NCBI GenBank assembly: GCA_903928685.1
Contig: CAIYRS010000112.1
Coordinates: 1-64,000 of the forward strand
Length of the DNA stretch: 64,000 nucleotides
Source of the DNA: an uncultured Methylococcaceae bacterium
GTDB taxonomy: Bacteria; Pseudomonadota; Gammaproteobacteria; Methylococcales; Methylomonadaceae
Reading direction: 5' to 3'
Shown here: positions 10,640 to 21,247 of the stretch, piece after piece
Position numbering within the stretch: position 1 is the first letter of the stretch
Layout of the letters: the number at the start of each line of letters is the position of its first letter
Notes under the pieces: generated by a model
The model's input: only the letters and a program-made list of their open reading frames with translations
Told to the model about the DNA's origin: nothing
Database searches by the model: none
Program-made: the position numbers and the translations under genes

Positions 10640-11829
10640 TGCGCCTAATTACGCTTTTATTACTTTGCTTACAATTGGTGGGTTGTGCAGGATTGGATAC
10701 TGTAAAAGAATCTTTTTCCGGCATTTCCGATTATTTTAGTGGCGGCGAAGACAACGCCGAACCGCCTAGCAAATTGACCGAATATACCCCGGAAGTAAAA
10801 ATCCAAATTTTATGGAAAGAAAGAGTTGGGGTCGGTAGCGAAGAAAAATCCCTGAAATTGTGGCCCGCCATTGCTAGCGGCAAAATTTTTGCTGCTGATA
10901 AAAAAGGCGTGGTACAAGCCAGAAACTTAGCGACAGGCGATTTATATTGGGAAGCAGAAACCGGACTACCCATGTCCGCCGGCCCTGGTGTTGGCGGTGC
11001 TACCGTTGTTTTTGGCACTAGCAAAGCCCAAGTAATCGCATTAAATAGCGAAACCGGAAAAACCTTGTGGACAGTTAACGTTTCCAGCGAAATTTTATCT
11101 GTGCCTGTGCTTGCCAACGGCGTGGTAGTGGTGCATTGCACTGATGGTGCGGTCTTGGGCTTGGATGAAAGATCTGGCGTTAAACTCTGGAGTTTTGAAA
11201 CCAACGTCCCGGCCTTAAGCGTGCGTGGCACGAGTACGCCAGTGATTTTTGAAGACCAAGTGATCGGCGGTTATGACAGCGGTAAGTTATTGGCCCTACG
11301 CCTAAAAGACGGCAAATATGTTTGGGAAGCCAGTGTGGCTATCCCCAAAGGCCGCTCCGAAGTGGAACGCTTGGTGGATATTGATTCCGATTTGATTATT
11401 GCTGGTGGTTCAGTGTTTGTCGCCAGTTATCACGGAGGCTTGAGTGCCGTGTCGGTATTGGACGGCGAACTTATCTGGCGCAATGAAAGCATCTCCGCTT
11501 ACAGTGGCATCAGCAGCGATTGGCGTTATTTGTATTTATCTGATGCCGACAGTGATGTCTGGCAATTAGATCAGCGCAATGGCTCGTCCATGTGGAAACA
11601 AAAAGATTTGCACCAGCGCCAGTTGTCCGCACCTGCCGCCTTCGACAGCTATGTTGTTGTCGGTGACTTTGAAGGTTATGTCCATTGGTTAAGCACGCTT
11701 GACGGGCATTTATTAGGGCGCGAACAGATTACCTCCAGTCCCATCGATGCCAAACCGATTATTGAAGACAATATTGTCTATGTTTACGCAAAAGATGGCA
11801 CACTCGCCGCATTAAAGGCCGTACCTTAA
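10639..11829 (+). CDS. bamB: Outer membrane assembly lipoprotein BamB
   Basis: Lipobox QLVGCAG; PQQ-like propeller repeats ([19 protein letters not shown]); upstream of der. Confidence 0.93.
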   Translation: MRLITLLLLCLQLVGCAGLDTVKESFSGISDYFSGGEDNAEPPSKLTEYTPEVKIQILWKERVGVGSEEKSLKLWPAIASGKIFAADKKGVVQARNLATGDLYWEAETGLPMSAGPGVGGATVVFGTSKAQVIALNSETGKTLWTVNVSSEILSVPVLANGVVVVHCTDGAVLGLDERSGVKLWSFETNVPALSVRGTSTPVIFEDQVIGGYDSGKLLALRLKDGKYVWEASVAIPKGRSEVERLVDIDSDLIIAGGSVFVASYHGGLSAVSVLDGELIWRNESISAYSGISSDWRYLYLSDADSDVWQLDQRNGSSMWKQKDLHQRQLSAPAAFDSYVVVGDFEGYVHWLSTLDGHLLGREQITSSPIDAKPIIEDNIVYVYAKDGTLAALKAVP

Positions 11830-11831
11830 TT

Positions 11832-13235
11832 ATGTCTGTATTACCCGTTATCGCCCTAGTTGGACGCCCGAATGTCGGCAAATCCACCTTATTCAATTAT
11901 TTAACCCGTACCCGTGAAGCCTTAGTCGCGGATTTTCCTGGCCTGACCCGTGACCGCAAATACGGTCGTGTTAAGCACGGCAACCGCCCTTGTTTGGTGG
12001 TTGATACGGGCGGTATTGCTGACAATGCCGAAGGCATAGAAAGTGTTTCCAGAAAACAAGTGCAAATCGCCTTAGAAGAAGCCGATATTGTGCTGTTCAT
12101 GGTAGATGCGCGCGAGGGCTTAAGCGCATCGGACAAAATTATTGCCGATACCTTACGCAAATTATCTAAACCCATTGTTTTAGTCACCAATAAAGTTGAT
12201 GGCCTTGATGCTTCAACTGCCGCCACCGATTTTTATGCCTTGGGTTTGGGCGAGCCATTGCAGATTGCCGCCTCCCACGGTCGGGGTGTGCCTGAATTAT
12301 TGGAACACGTTAACCAATTGTTGCCGCCCATCTCCCTCGCCCCCGGTAGTGACGATGAAAGCAAAGGTATCGCCATTGCTGTTGTTGGTAGGCCAAATGT
12401 TGGCAAATCAACTTTGGTTAACCGATTATTGGGCGAAGAGCGGGTTATCGTTTTCGATCAGCCAGGCACCACCCGTGACAGCATTTACATTCCTTTCGAA
12501 CGTAACGGCAAGCAATTTACCTTGATAGACACCGCAGGTATGCGCCGCCGCTCCAAAATTGCTGAAACCATCGAAAAGTTCAGCGTCATCAAATCCTTAC
12601 AAGCCATTGAAAAAGCCCACGTGGTGATTTATTTGATTGATGCCAGCGAAGGCATTACCGATCAAGACGCGCATTTGTTGGGATTGGTGCTAGATGCGGG
12701 CAGGGCATTGATTATTGGCCTGAACAAATGGGATGGCTTGGATAACGATCAAAAAGAAACCATCAAACGCCAATTGGACGTTAAATTATCGTTCTTGGAA
12801 TTTGCCGAGAAACACCCGATTTCAGCATTGCACGGCAGTGGTGTTGGTAAACTGTTTGATGTCGTGCATAAACTGTATGAGTCGGCGATGGTGAATATGT
12901 CCACGCCAGTGCTTACCCGCATCCTCAAAGAAGCGACCACTGCACACCAACCACCGTTGGTTGGCAACCGCCGCATCAAACTAAAATACGCCCATCAAGG
13001 CGGGCGCAATCCGCCCATCGTTATTATCCACGGTGTGCAAACCGACTCTTTACCCGTTGATTACAAACGTTTCTTGACCAATTATTTCCGCGAAAAGCTC
13101 AAGTTGTCGGGCACGCCTATCCGATTAGAATACAAATCGCCAAGCAACCCGTTCCAAGGGCAGGCTAACAAACAAAGCACCTTCCAAATTAAAAAACGCG
13201 AACGACAAGAAAAACAGACACGTCGTAAACGCTAA
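11832..13235 (+). CDS. der: Ribosome biogenesis GTPase Der (EngA)
   Basis: Two GTPase domains, [12 protein letters not shown] and [13 protein letters not shown]-terminal KH-like domain. Confidence 0.97.
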   Translation: MSVLPVIALVGRPNVGKSTLFNYLTRTREALVADFPGLTRDRKYGRVKHGNRPCLVVDTGGIADNAEGIESVSRKQVQIALEEADIVLFMVDAREGLSASDKIIADTLRKLSKPIVLVTNKVDGLDASTAATDFYALGLGEPLQIAASHGRGVPELLEHVNQLLPPISLAPGSDDESKGIAIAVVGRPNVGKSTLVNRLLGEERVIVFDQPGTTRDSIYIPFERNGKQFTLIDTAGMRRRSKIAETIEKFSVIKSLQAIEKAHVVIYLIDASEGITDQDAHLLGLVLDAGRALIIGLNKWDGLDNDQKETIKRQLDVKLSFLEFAEKHPISALHGSGVGKLFDVVHKLYESAMVNMSTPVLTRILKEATTAHQPPLVGNRRIKLKYAHQGGRNPPIVIIHGVQTDSLPVDYKRFLTNYFREKLKLSGTPIRLEYKSPSNPFQGQANKQSTFQIKKRERQEKQTRRKR

Positions 13236-13251
13236 CGGAGTTTTAAAACAC

Positions 13252-13746
13252 ATGGCAACGATTACTTTTCAAGGCAAAGCCATTCATACCAATGGTCAAT
13301 TGCCGCCAGTCGGCAGCCCGGCGCCGGATTTTTTGTTGGTCAATAGCAAGTTAAAAAACCTGAATTTGGCAAATTTTGCCGGCAAAAAAAAGCTGCTAAA
13401 TATTGTGCCAAGTTTAGATACACCAACTTGTGCGGCTTCGGCGCGTAAATTTAATGAAAAAGCCGGGCATATGAAGAATACTGCGGTGCTGGTGGTTTCC
13501 GCCGATTTGCCGTTTGCCCAATGCCGTTTTTGCGAGACCGAAGATTTACAAAATGTCTTTGCCTTATCCACCTTCCGCTCCAATTTCTCAGAAGATTACG
13601 GCGTGAAGCTGGTTGATAGCATCTTGGCGGGATTAACGGCTCGTGCTATCGTCATCATCGACGAAGACAATAAAATTGTGTACACGGAATTAGTGAATGA
13701 ATTGACAAATGAGCCTAATTACGATGCGGCATTAGCGGCTTTGTAG
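13252..13746 (+). CDS. tpx: Thiol peroxidase
   Basis: LNIVPSLDTPTCAASARKFNE; VVSADLPFAQCRFC. Confidence 0.95.
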   Translation: MATITFQGKAIHTNGQLPPVGSPAPDFLLVNSKLKNLNLANFAGKKKLLNIVPSLDTPTCAASARKFNEKAGHMKNTAVLVVSADLPFAQCRFCETEDLQNVFALSTFRSNFSEDYGVKLVDSILAGLTARAIVIIDEDNKIVYTELVNELTNEPNYDAALAAL

Positions 13747-13817
13747 AGAGTTGTTTTTAAGGCTTTGTTTTACTTGTATAAATGGTTTAAAGTGGTTTCA
13801 AATTAATCAACACGGAA

Positions 13818-14063
13818 TTGATGGCTATGACAGAACTTATTGGTAGCGGTGTGGAATTAATGCTGGTTGGTATGGGCATTGTTTTTGTCTTTTTGGCGAT
13901 GTTGGTCGTTGCCATCAAAACCATGGCTAGCTTAGTGCAGCGGTATTTTCCTGAACCTCCAGCAGCTGCCGTCGTTGTTCCGGTAACGACTGCCAATAAA
14001 ACCGATAAAGCCACCATCGCCGCCATTTCTGCGGCAGTGCATCAATACCGTAGTAAAAATTAA
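13818..14063 (+). CDS. oadG: Oxaloacetate decarboxylase gamma chain
   Basis: Short single-TM protein (ELMLVGMGIVFVFLAMLV) upstream of oadA and oadB. Confidence 0.85.
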   Translation: MMAMTELIGSGVELMLVGMGIVFVFLAMLVVAIKTMASLVQRYFPEPPAAAVVVPVTTANKTDKATIAAISAAVHQYRSKN

Positions 14064-14283
14064 CAATAGCCCGGCGACCTTAGGCTGACAGCAGCCGTTT
14101 GGTATCAGGCTTTTTGATGCAGTTTATGGCAGTTCGTATCGCCGCTATTCGCGTCTAGTGAAGAACAAATCACTATCAATTGGAATTTTGTTTATTAATA
14201 ACGTGCCGCAATTTGTACATCAAACGCGGCACAATAAATCAAGCCAGCATATGGCATCGGTTTTCTAGGAGAAATTATTAAAA

Positions 14284-16059
14284 ATGGCAACTAATAACAA
14301 GCCTTTAGCGATCACGGAAGTTGTTCTGCGCGACGCGCACCAATCTATTTTAGCAACGCGTTTCCGTATTGAGGACATGTTGCCGATTTGCTCAAAACTA
14401 GACGACATTGGTTATTGGTCTATTGAATCATGGGGCGGGGCAACGTTTGATGCCTGTATCCGCTATTTGGGTGAAGATCCTTGGGAACGCCTGCGCTTAC
14501 TGAAAGCCGCCATGCCTAAAACCCCGCAGCAAATGCTGTTGCGTGGTCAAAACATCCTAGGCTATCGCCATTACGCCGATGACGTGGTCGATAAATTTGT
14601 GGAACGCTCCGTAGTAAACGGTATTGATGTCTTCCGGATTTTTGATGCCATGAATGATATGCGTAATATCGAGCATGCCGTTAAAGCCGTACTCAATACC
14701 AACGCCCATGCCCAAGGCACTATTTCTTACACCACCAGCCCGGTGCATACCATTGATATGTGGGTAGATTTGGGTAAGAAAATTGAAGATATGGGCGCAC
14801 ATTCCATCTGTATCAAAGATATGGCTGGGCTATTAAAGCCTTATGATGCTTTCGAATTGGTCGGACGACTGAAAAAAAGCACCCGCATCCCCATCCATTT
14901 ACATTGCCACGCCACTACCGGTTTGAGTGTTGGCACTATCATTAAAGCCGCCGAGGCAGGCGTAGACAACGTCGATACCGCCATTTCCTCGATGAGTATG
15001 ACCTACGGACACAGCGCCACTGAAACCATCGTTGCTGCCTTGGAAGGCAATAAACGTGCAACGGGTTTGGATTTAGTCAAATTAGAAGAGATTGCCTCGT
15101 ACTTCCGTGAAATCCGCAAAAAATACGCTCAATTCGAAGGCAGCTTAAAAGGTGTCGATAGCCGCATTTTAGTTGCTCAAGTACCAGGCGGTATGTTGAC
15201 CAATATGGAAAGCCAACTACGCGAACAGGGCGCAAGCGATAAATTTGATGAAGTGATATTAGAAATTCCGCGTGTGCGCGAAGATTTAGGCTTTATCCCA
15301 CTGGTTACGCCAACCTCACAAATTGTTGGTACCCAAGCGGTCATCAACGTGATGGCAGGCGAACGTTACAAAACTATCACTAAAGAAACCGCTGGCGTAT
15401 TAAAAGGTGAATACGGCGCAACGCCTGCACCCGTCAATGCCGAATTGCAAGCGCGGGTATTGGTCGATGGTGAAGCCATCACTTGCCGTCCAGCCGATTT
15501 ATTGCAACCAGAAATGGATAAGCTGATTGCCGAAGTACAAGAAAAAGCCGAAGCCGAAGGTGTGACCTTGGTGGCCTGTGTTGAAGAAGATGCCTTGATA
15601 AATGGCATGTTTGCCCAAGTCGGTTGGAAATTTTTGGCGAATCGTGGCAATCCAGCGGCTTTCGAACCTGCACCAGAAATGGCGGCAGCGGTTGCCTCAA
15701 CGCCAGTTACTAGCGAAGCAAAAGCGGCTGAAAGCTACACCGTTAATGTCGATGGCAAAAACTTCAATGTGGTTGTTGGCCCAAGTGGCTCTCCATTAAG
15801 CATAGAACCTGTCGCCGCAGCACACGCGTTGGATTTGGTTGTCCATAGCGGCGTGGTTGTCCATGCACCTATGGCAGGTAATATCCTGAAAATTTTGGTG
15901 ACTGAAGGCAGTGTTGTCGAAGAAGGCGAGATTGTTGTATTGATGGAAGCCATGAAAATGGAAACTGAGGTTCGGTCAAAATATGCAGGTGTGGTCAGTG
16001 CCGTGCATGTAAAAGAAGGTGCAGCAGTTGCAGGCGGAAACGCCTTAGTTTCTCTTTAA
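14284..16059 (+). CDS. oadA: Na+-translocating oxaloacetate decarboxylase alpha subunit
   Basis: [19 protein letters not shown]; carboxyltransferase domain; C-terminal biotinyl motif [12 protein letters not shown]. Confidence 0.95.
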   Translation: MATNNKPLAITEVVLRDAHQSILATRFRIEDMLPICSKLDDIGYWSIESWGGATFDACIRYLGEDPWERLRLLKAAMPKTPQQMLLRGQNILGYRHYADDVVDKFVERSVVNGIDVFRIFDAMNDMRNIEHAVKAVLNTNAHAQGTISYTTSPVHTIDMWVDLGKKIEDMGAHSICIKDMAGLLKPYDAFELVGRLKKSTRIPIHLHCHATTGLSVGTIIKAAEAGVDNVDTAISSMSMTYGHSATETIVAALEGNKRATGLDLVKLEEIASYFREIRKKYAQFEGSLKGVDSRILVAQVPGGMLTNMESQLREQGASDKFDEVILEIPRVREDLGFIPLVTPTSQIVGTQAVINVMAGERYKTITKETAGVLKGEYGATPAPVNAELQARVLVDGEAITCRPADLLQPEMDKLIAEVQEKAEAEGVTLVACVEEDALINGMFAQVGWKFLANRGNPAAFEPAPEMAAAVASTPVTSEAKAAESYTVNVDGKNFNVVVGPSGSPLSIEPVAAAHALDLVVHSGVVVHAPMAGNILKILVTEGSVVEEGEIVVLMEAMKMETEVRSKYAGVVSAVHVKEGAAVAGGNALVSL

Positions 16060-16077
16060 GCGTAAACGGGGCAAAAC

Positions 16078-17205
16078 ATGGAAAATGTAATATCACTTTG
16101 GCACAGCACAGGCCTGTATAACTTCACAGGCGGACAAGCATTTATGATGCTAGTCGGTTTCTTATTGTTGTATTTGGCGATTAAGAAAAACTTTGAACCC
16201 TTATTGTTATTACCCATTGGTTTTGGCGCAATCCTTAGCAATATTCCAGTAGCAGGTATCGCCGAAGAAGGCGGGTTGTTGTATTACCTGTATTTCGGTA
16301 TTAAAGCCGGAATTTTTCCGTTGTTGATTTTTATGGGCGTGGGCGCAATGACCGATTTTGGTCCCATGTTAGCCAACCCCAAAACCTTAATATTAGGCGC
16401 AGCCGCACAGTTTGGGATTTTCGCTTCCTTACTAGGTGCTTTGGCATTAAATGCCATACCCGGTTTTGAATTTACCCTAAAAGATGCCGCCGCCATCGGT
16501 ATTATTGGTGGTGCGGATGGCCCTACCGCCATTTACGTCGCCTCAAAATTAGCCCCAGATTTGCTTGGTGCCATCGCTGTTGCCGCCTATTCATACATGG
16601 CCTTAGTGCCATTAATCCAACCGCCAATCATGCGTGCTTTAACCACCGAAGCCGAACGCAAAATTGAAATGAAACAAATGCGGGCGGTCAGCAAAACTGA
16701 AAAAATCGTCTTCCCATTGATGTTACTGTTGTTAACTATCCTTTTATTACCTTCTGCAGCACCGTTAATCGGCATGTTTGCCCTGGGCAATTTAATGAAT
16801 GCTTGCGGCGTGGTAGAGCGTTTAAGCCAAACTGCACAAAATGAATTAATCAACATCGTCACCATTTTCTTAGGCTTGTCAGTCGGCTCTAAACTGAGTG
16901 CCGAAGCGTTTTTACAAGTGCAAACTTTAGGCGTTTTGGCGTTAGGTGCAATCGCATTTGCGATAGGCACAGCGGCAGGCGTCATCATGGCAAAAATCAT
17001 GAACCGCTTTAGCGATACCCCTATCAATCCACTGATTGGTGCGGCAGGGGTATCAGCCGTACCGATGGCGGCACGGGTAGCCAATAAAATTGGCTTAGAA
17101 AGCAATCCGCATAATTTCTTATTGATGCACGCCATGGGCCCAAATGTAGCTGGCGTTATCGGTTCGGCAGTGGCAGCAGGGGTATTGCTGAGTTTGATTA
17201 AATAG
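16078..17205 (+). CDS. oadB: Sodium ion-translocating decarboxylase beta subunit
   Basis: [21 protein letters not shown] and [14 protein letters not shown] motifs; follows oadA. Confidence 0.95.
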   Translation: MENVISLWHSTGLYNFTGGQAFMMLVGFLLLYLAIKKNFEPLLLLPIGFGAILSNIPVAGIAEEGGLLYYLYFGIKAGIFPLLIFMGVGAMTDFGPMLANPKTLILGAAAQFGIFASLLGALALNAIPGFEFTLKDAAAIGIIGGADGPTAIYVASKLAPDLLGAIAVAAYSYMALVPLIQPPIMRALTTEAERKIEMKQMRAVSKTEKIVFPLMLLLLTILLLPSAAPLIGMFALGNLMNACGVVERLSQTAQNELINIVTIFLGLSVGSKLSAEAFLQVQTLGVLALGAIAFAIGTAAGVIMAKIMNRFSDTPINPLIGAAGVSAVPMAARVANKIGLESNPHNFLLMHAMGPNVAGVIGSAVAAGVLLSLIK

Positions 17206-17210
17206 CCACG

Positions 17211-17882
17211 TTGTCCAAGCTGAAAATATTCCAGCGGCTGGTCATTATCAGCCTGGCGGTGACAATGTTGATGTGTCTGTTGTTACGTTGGTTGCCGCCG
17301 CCGACCAGCGTTTTTATGCTCTATCGGCACGGACAAGATGTGTTTGCAGGCAAAGGCCTGCTTGCTATTGATTACCGCTGGGTTGATGCCGATGCTATTG
17401 CCAGCTCGGCATTCGAAGCTGTGGTTGCCGCCGAAGACCAACAGTTTTTTGACCACTACGGTTTTGATTTTAAAGCCATACAAGATTCTGTAGAAAATTA
17501 CGCCGAAGGTCGGCACAGCTTGCGCGGTGCTAGTACCCTCAGCCAGCAAGTCGCCAAAAACCTGTTCCTAACACCGTCAAGAAATTTCCTCCGCAAAGGC
17601 TTAGAAGCCTATTTTACCATGCTGCTAGAGCTGCTCTGGGACAAGCAACGGATTTTAGAAACCTACCTCAACATCGCCGAATTTGGCGATCATCTTTTCG
17701 GCATAGAAGCCGCCAGCCAACACTATTTCGGCATACCCGCCAAACAATTAAGCCGCAGCCAAGCCGCATTGCTTGCCGCAACCTTACCCAATCCCATCCG
17801 CTTTAAAGCCAACCAGCCATCAAATTATGTGCTTAGAAGGCAGCAATGGATACTCCGGCAAATGCGCAATTTAGGTGGTTAG
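17211..17882 (+). CDS. mtgA: Monofunctional biosynthetic peptidoglycan transglycosylase (TTG start)
   Basis: AAEDQQFFDHYGFD; RGASTLSQQVAKNLFL GT51 motifs. Confidence 0.93.
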   Translation: MSKLKIFQRLVIISLAVTMLMCLLLRWLPPPTSVFMLYRHGQDVFAGKGLLAIDYRWVDADAIASSAFEAVVAAEDQQFFDHYGFDFKAIQDSVENYAEGRHSLRGASTLSQQVAKNLFLTPSRNFLRKGLEAYFTMLLELLWDKQRILETYLNIAEFGDHLFGIEAASQHYFGIPAKQLSRSQAALLAATLPNPIRFKANQPSNYVLRRQQWILRQMRNLGG

Positions 17883-17950
17883 TGATTTTTAAATATCCCA
17901 ACAATAGTGATGGTTAAACGGCTTAACATTTCGTTTGCAGCACTTGAAAG

Positions 17951-18011
17951 TAGGAAGCCCATCATTGGGCATTTAGTTTGATGGGCTTCCTAGCGTCAGC
18001 CCATCCTACGG
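17951..18011. repeat. Dispersed palindromic repeat, copy 1 (related copy at 39616-39677)
   Basis: taggaagcccatca...tgatgggcttccta inverted arms followed by gcgtcagcccatcctacgg. Confidence 0.75.
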
Positions 18012-18059
18012 CGATATTGGATTAGATCATGTGTCTCGATGACCGTTTTTGGCAAGATA

Positions 18060-19169
18060 CTAACTTAATCTGTCTTTATTTTTCTCATGCTGCCGCAACG
18101 CCCACAACACATGCTCCTTCACCAATTCCGAAGTATCTGCCATTTTTGCCTGCAACGCCGCCAGCAATTCTGGCGAACTCGGCGCATTGCCTAACGCCAC
18201 GGCAATATTCCGCAACCAGCGTTCATAGCCAATCCGGCGTATCGCCGAGCCTTCAGTTTTCGCCAAAAACTCCGCTTCCGTCCACGCAAAAACCGCCAAT
18301 AATTGCTGAGTATTTAAGCGATGCCGAGGATGAAAATCGCCTTCGCCCGTCAATTTGGCAAAACGATTCCACGGGCAAACCAACTGGCAATCATCGCAGC
18401 CATAAATACGGTTACCGATTAACGGGCGTAAATCTTCAGGAATCGCCCCGTGCAATTCAATGGTCAAATAAGACACACAGCGACGGGCATCGACCTGATA
18501 AGGCGCGACTATGGCTTGGGTAGGGCAGATAGCCAAACAAGCCATGCAATCGCCACAATGTGCGCTGGTTGGCTGGTCGCTAGGTAGCGGCAAATCGGTA
18601 TAGATTTCCCCTAAAAAAAACCACGATCCAGCCTTGCGGTTAATCAGATTGCTGTGTTTACCAATCCAGCCCAACCCCGCTTTTTCGGCGATGGCTTTTT
18701 CCAAAACTGGTGCGCTATCCACAAACGCCCGATAGCCAAAAGCGCCAATTTCTGCCTGAATTTTATCCGCCAACTTCTGCAAACGGTTACGCATCAGTTT
18801 GTGGTAATCACGGCCTAAGGCATAGCGGGAAATATACGCGGCAGTTGGGGCATCCAAATTTGCTTGCATAGCGCTTGCCGCTTCCGGCAGATAATCCATC
18901 CGTACCGAAATAATACTCACCGTACCAGGTTGCAACAACGCAGGCCTGCTGCGTTTGTTGCCATGCCGCTGCATATAATCCATTTCACCATGAAAGTCTT
19001 TTGCCAGCCATGCAGCCAGATGCTGTTCCGCTTCCGGCAAATCCGTATCGCTAAAAGCTACCTCAGCAAAGCCCAATTCTTGACCCCATTGTTTAATTTT
19101 CGCAGCCAATGCCGACAGCGCTTGCCGATTGCCTTGCTGTTCATATGTTAGTGTTGTATTGGTGTTCAT
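18060..19169 (-). CDS. queG: Epoxyqueuosine reductase
   Basis: CGDCMACLAICPTQAI and YGCDDCQLVCPWNRF [4Fe-4S] motifs. Confidence 0.96.
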   Translation of the reverse strand: MNTNTTLTYEQQGNRQALSALAAKIKQWGQELGFAEVAFSDTDLPEAEQHLAAWLAKDFHGEMDYMQRHGNKRSRPALLQPGTVSIISVRMDYLPEAASAMQANLDAPTAAYISRYALGRDYHKLMRNRLQKLADKIQAEIGAFGYRAFVDSAPVLEKAIAEKAGLGWIGKHSNLINRKAGSWFFLGEIYTDLPLPSDQPTSAHCGDCMACLAICPTQAIVAPYQVDARRCVSYLTIELHGAIPEDLRPLIGNRIYGCDDCQLVCPWNRFAKLTGEGDFHPRHRLNTQQLLAVFAWTEAEFLAKTEGSAIRRIGYERWLRNIAVALGNAPSSPELLAALQAKMADTSELVKEHVLWALRQHEKNKDRLS

Positions 19170-19339
19170 ATTTAAAAATCAATCGCTTATGTTGAATGGC
19201 TGGCTTTAATGTTATTAATTGCCCACAAAAAATGCGGGGTAGAAACGGCAGTTTTTTATTAACCTACTTTGGCGATAAGGTCGGTAAACGTAAAATGCCA
19301 ACCACTAAATATCTCTTATATAAAAAATTGGGTAATAAC

Positions 19340-19834
19340 ATGAACGAACAACAATTCTGGCAATTATTTGATGAAGTCAACAGCGCGGCAGACGGTGATA
19401 TGGATGTAAAGTGCCAGCTGATTGAAGAAAAAGTCACACAATTGAGCGGTGCAGATGCAATCGCGTTCTCGTACCTATTCACCGAAAAAATGGCTGCCGC
19501 CTACAGCTGGAAACTTTGGGCTGCGGCGTATCTTATCAACGGTGGTTGCGGTGATGATTCTTTTATGGATTTCAGATCCTCATTAATCGCCCAAGGCCAA
19601 GCCATTTTTGAACAAGCCTTGCAAGACCCCGATTCATTAGCCGCTGTTGAAACAGACGAAGATTATGATTGGTGCTACGAAGGCGTTCAATATGCCGTAA
19701 ACGACGGCGTAGAAGCCGCCGTAGGTGATACCGTATCACGAGAAGTAAGCCTTGATAGCGAACCATCCGGCGACGCCTGGGATGAAGAAGATTTAGCCGA
19801 TTTATTACCTAAATTAGCGGCTAAGTATTCATAA
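19340..19834 (+). CDS. DUF4240-like hypothetical protein (in-frame ATG at 19340 preferred)
   Basis: MNEQQFWQLFDEVN...WKLWAAAYLINGGCGDDSFMDFRSSLIAQGQAIFEQAL... resembles the DUF4240 family. Confidence 0.75.
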   Translation: MNEQQFWQLFDEVNSAADGDMDVKCQLIEEKVTQLSGADAIAFSYLFTEKMAAAYSWKLWAAAYLINGGCGDDSFMDFRSSLIAQGQAIFEQALQDPDSLAAVETDEDYDWCYEGVQYAVNDGVEAAVGDTVSREVSLDSEPSGDAWDEEDLADLLPKLAAKYS

Positions 19835-19888
19835 ATGATTGCGTGGAACAAGGCTTGTATTACGCAGCAACCCGTGTTCAGTGATGCC

Positions 19889-21247
19889 TTAGGAATGGTT
19901 ATATTTATTGAGAATATCCCGAATAACCTGCTGTTCAGGAATATTCATTTGCTCGGCACTGAGCAACGCTTGGCTTAATAATTGGCGGCTTTCAGACAAA
20001 TAACGCTCAGGGTCTATGGTTTGCAGCAATAGCGCTAAGTTAGTTTGGCACACTAGCAAATCACGTTTATCGCCCAAGGCTTCATACACGGGCAACTCTT
20101 CTTCACGGCGGATGCGTAAGGCTTCGTCCCCTTCTCCACGCGCTTGCAAGACATCGGCGATTTTGCCCATGGTCACAGCTTTGCTGCGTTTGTCGCCCAA
20201 GGCTTCATACACGGGTAACTCTTCTTCGCGGCGAATGCGCAAGGCTTCGTCCAGTTCGCCACGCGCTTGCAGGACATCGGCGATTTTGCCCATGGTCACT
20301 GCTTTCTCGCGTTTGTCGCCCAAGGCTTCATACACGGGCAACTCTTCTTCTCGGTAAATACTCAAAGCTTCGTCCCATTCTCCACGCTCGTACAGGACAT
20401 CGGCGATTTTTCCCATGGTCATCGCCTTACTGCGTTTGTCGCCCAAGGCTTCATACACAGGCAATTCTTCTTCGCGGCGGATACGCAAGGCTTCGTTAAA
20501 ATCACCAGTTTGGTGCAAAATATCAGCCAGATCACCATAGCAAATCGCTGTGGCACGTTTGTCGTGGTTTGCTTGGCTAATTAATATTCCTTGTTTGATG
20601 GCAATAATTGCTTTTTCGTAATCGCCTACACTAGCCAAAATGCGTGCTTGTTCCTGCCATAACCCGCCATCCGCTAAGCTGTAATCGGTTTTGCCTTGCA
20701 GGTATTCGCTGATGTCGATTAGGCGTTGCTGTTTATCGGCGTAATCGCTGTTATTTTCATCAATACGCAGGGAATAAAGCGGATGAGATGGCTGGTCTTC
20801 GCTATGGTTGCGAAAATCTACCACCGCTTTGCGCCAAGCCCATAAATCCGGGGCATCATGGGCAAAGTTATTGACGTTGGTTTCCGATAACCACACCACA
20901 ATCCCACGATTGATGGTTTGCGCCAGCCATTCGCGACGTTGGTTGAGCCTATGTAAAAGGCTTTGTTGATTTTGGTTATCAAACCAGTTGTGTGTATCAA
21001 TAAGATGAATAACGCTGGCGTGTTGGGCGGTTTTCGGCAAGTCAGCGAGCAAATCCGTTGATGCCGTAGCCGATAAAATCGCTTGTTGGGGGTATTCGGC
21101 GGCAAGTTCGGCTATGACTGTATCGCGATAAGGTTGGTTGTTATATTCCGCCAAAATCCAGCAAAAGCTTTCGCCATCATCCAGCAAATCGATAAGCCGC
21201 AAAACCGCGCCGGAATGGCGGCTATCAAGTTCTTGTGTCCATTCCAT
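19889..21247 (-). CDS. TPR-repeat protein with an N-terminal STAND-like/degenerate domain; partner of the upstream ATPase
   Basis: Near-identical ~40-aa units EALRIRREEELPVYEALGDKRSKAVTMGKIADVLQARGE; N-terminal GIVVWLSETNVNNFAHDAPDLWAWRKAVVDF; TGATG overlap with the upstream gene. Confidence 0.8.
   Translation of the reverse strand: MEWTQELDSRHSGAVLRLIDLLDDGESFCWILAEYNNQPYRDTVIAELAAEYPQQAILSATASTDLLADLPKTAQHASVIHLIDTHNWFDNQNQQSLLHRLNQRREWLAQTINRGIVVWLSETNVNNFAHDAPDLWAWRKAVVDFRNHSEDQPSHPLYSLRIDENNSDYADKQQRLIDISEYLQGKTDYSLADGGLWQEQARILASVGDYEKAIIAIKQGILISQANHDKRATAICYGDLADILHQTGDFNEALRIRREEELPVYEALGDKRSKAMTMGKIADVLYERGEWDEALSIYREEELPVYEALGDKREKAVTMGKIADVLQARGELDEALRIRREEELPVYEALGDKRSKAVTMGKIADVLQARGEGDEALRIRREEELPVYEALGDKRDLLVCQTNLALLLQTIDPERYLSESRQLLSQALLSAEQMNIPEQQVIRDILNKYNHS
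20060..20520. repeat. Tandem ~120-bp near-identical repeats inside the TPR gene
   Basis: Recurrent 'tcgcccaaggcttcatacacgggcaactcttcttc' and 'acatcggcgattttgcccatggtca' at ~120-bp spacing. Confidence 0.9.

Noticed and set aside
14064-14283. Long oadG-oadA gap considered as a riboswitch
   Set aside because: No recognisable conserved riboswitch core or convincing multi-stem structure by eye
20016-20584. Plus-strand ORFs (113 and 105 aa) with internal repeats
   Set aside because: Antisense to the TPR repeats; the repetition mirrors the 120-bp units of the minus-strand gene
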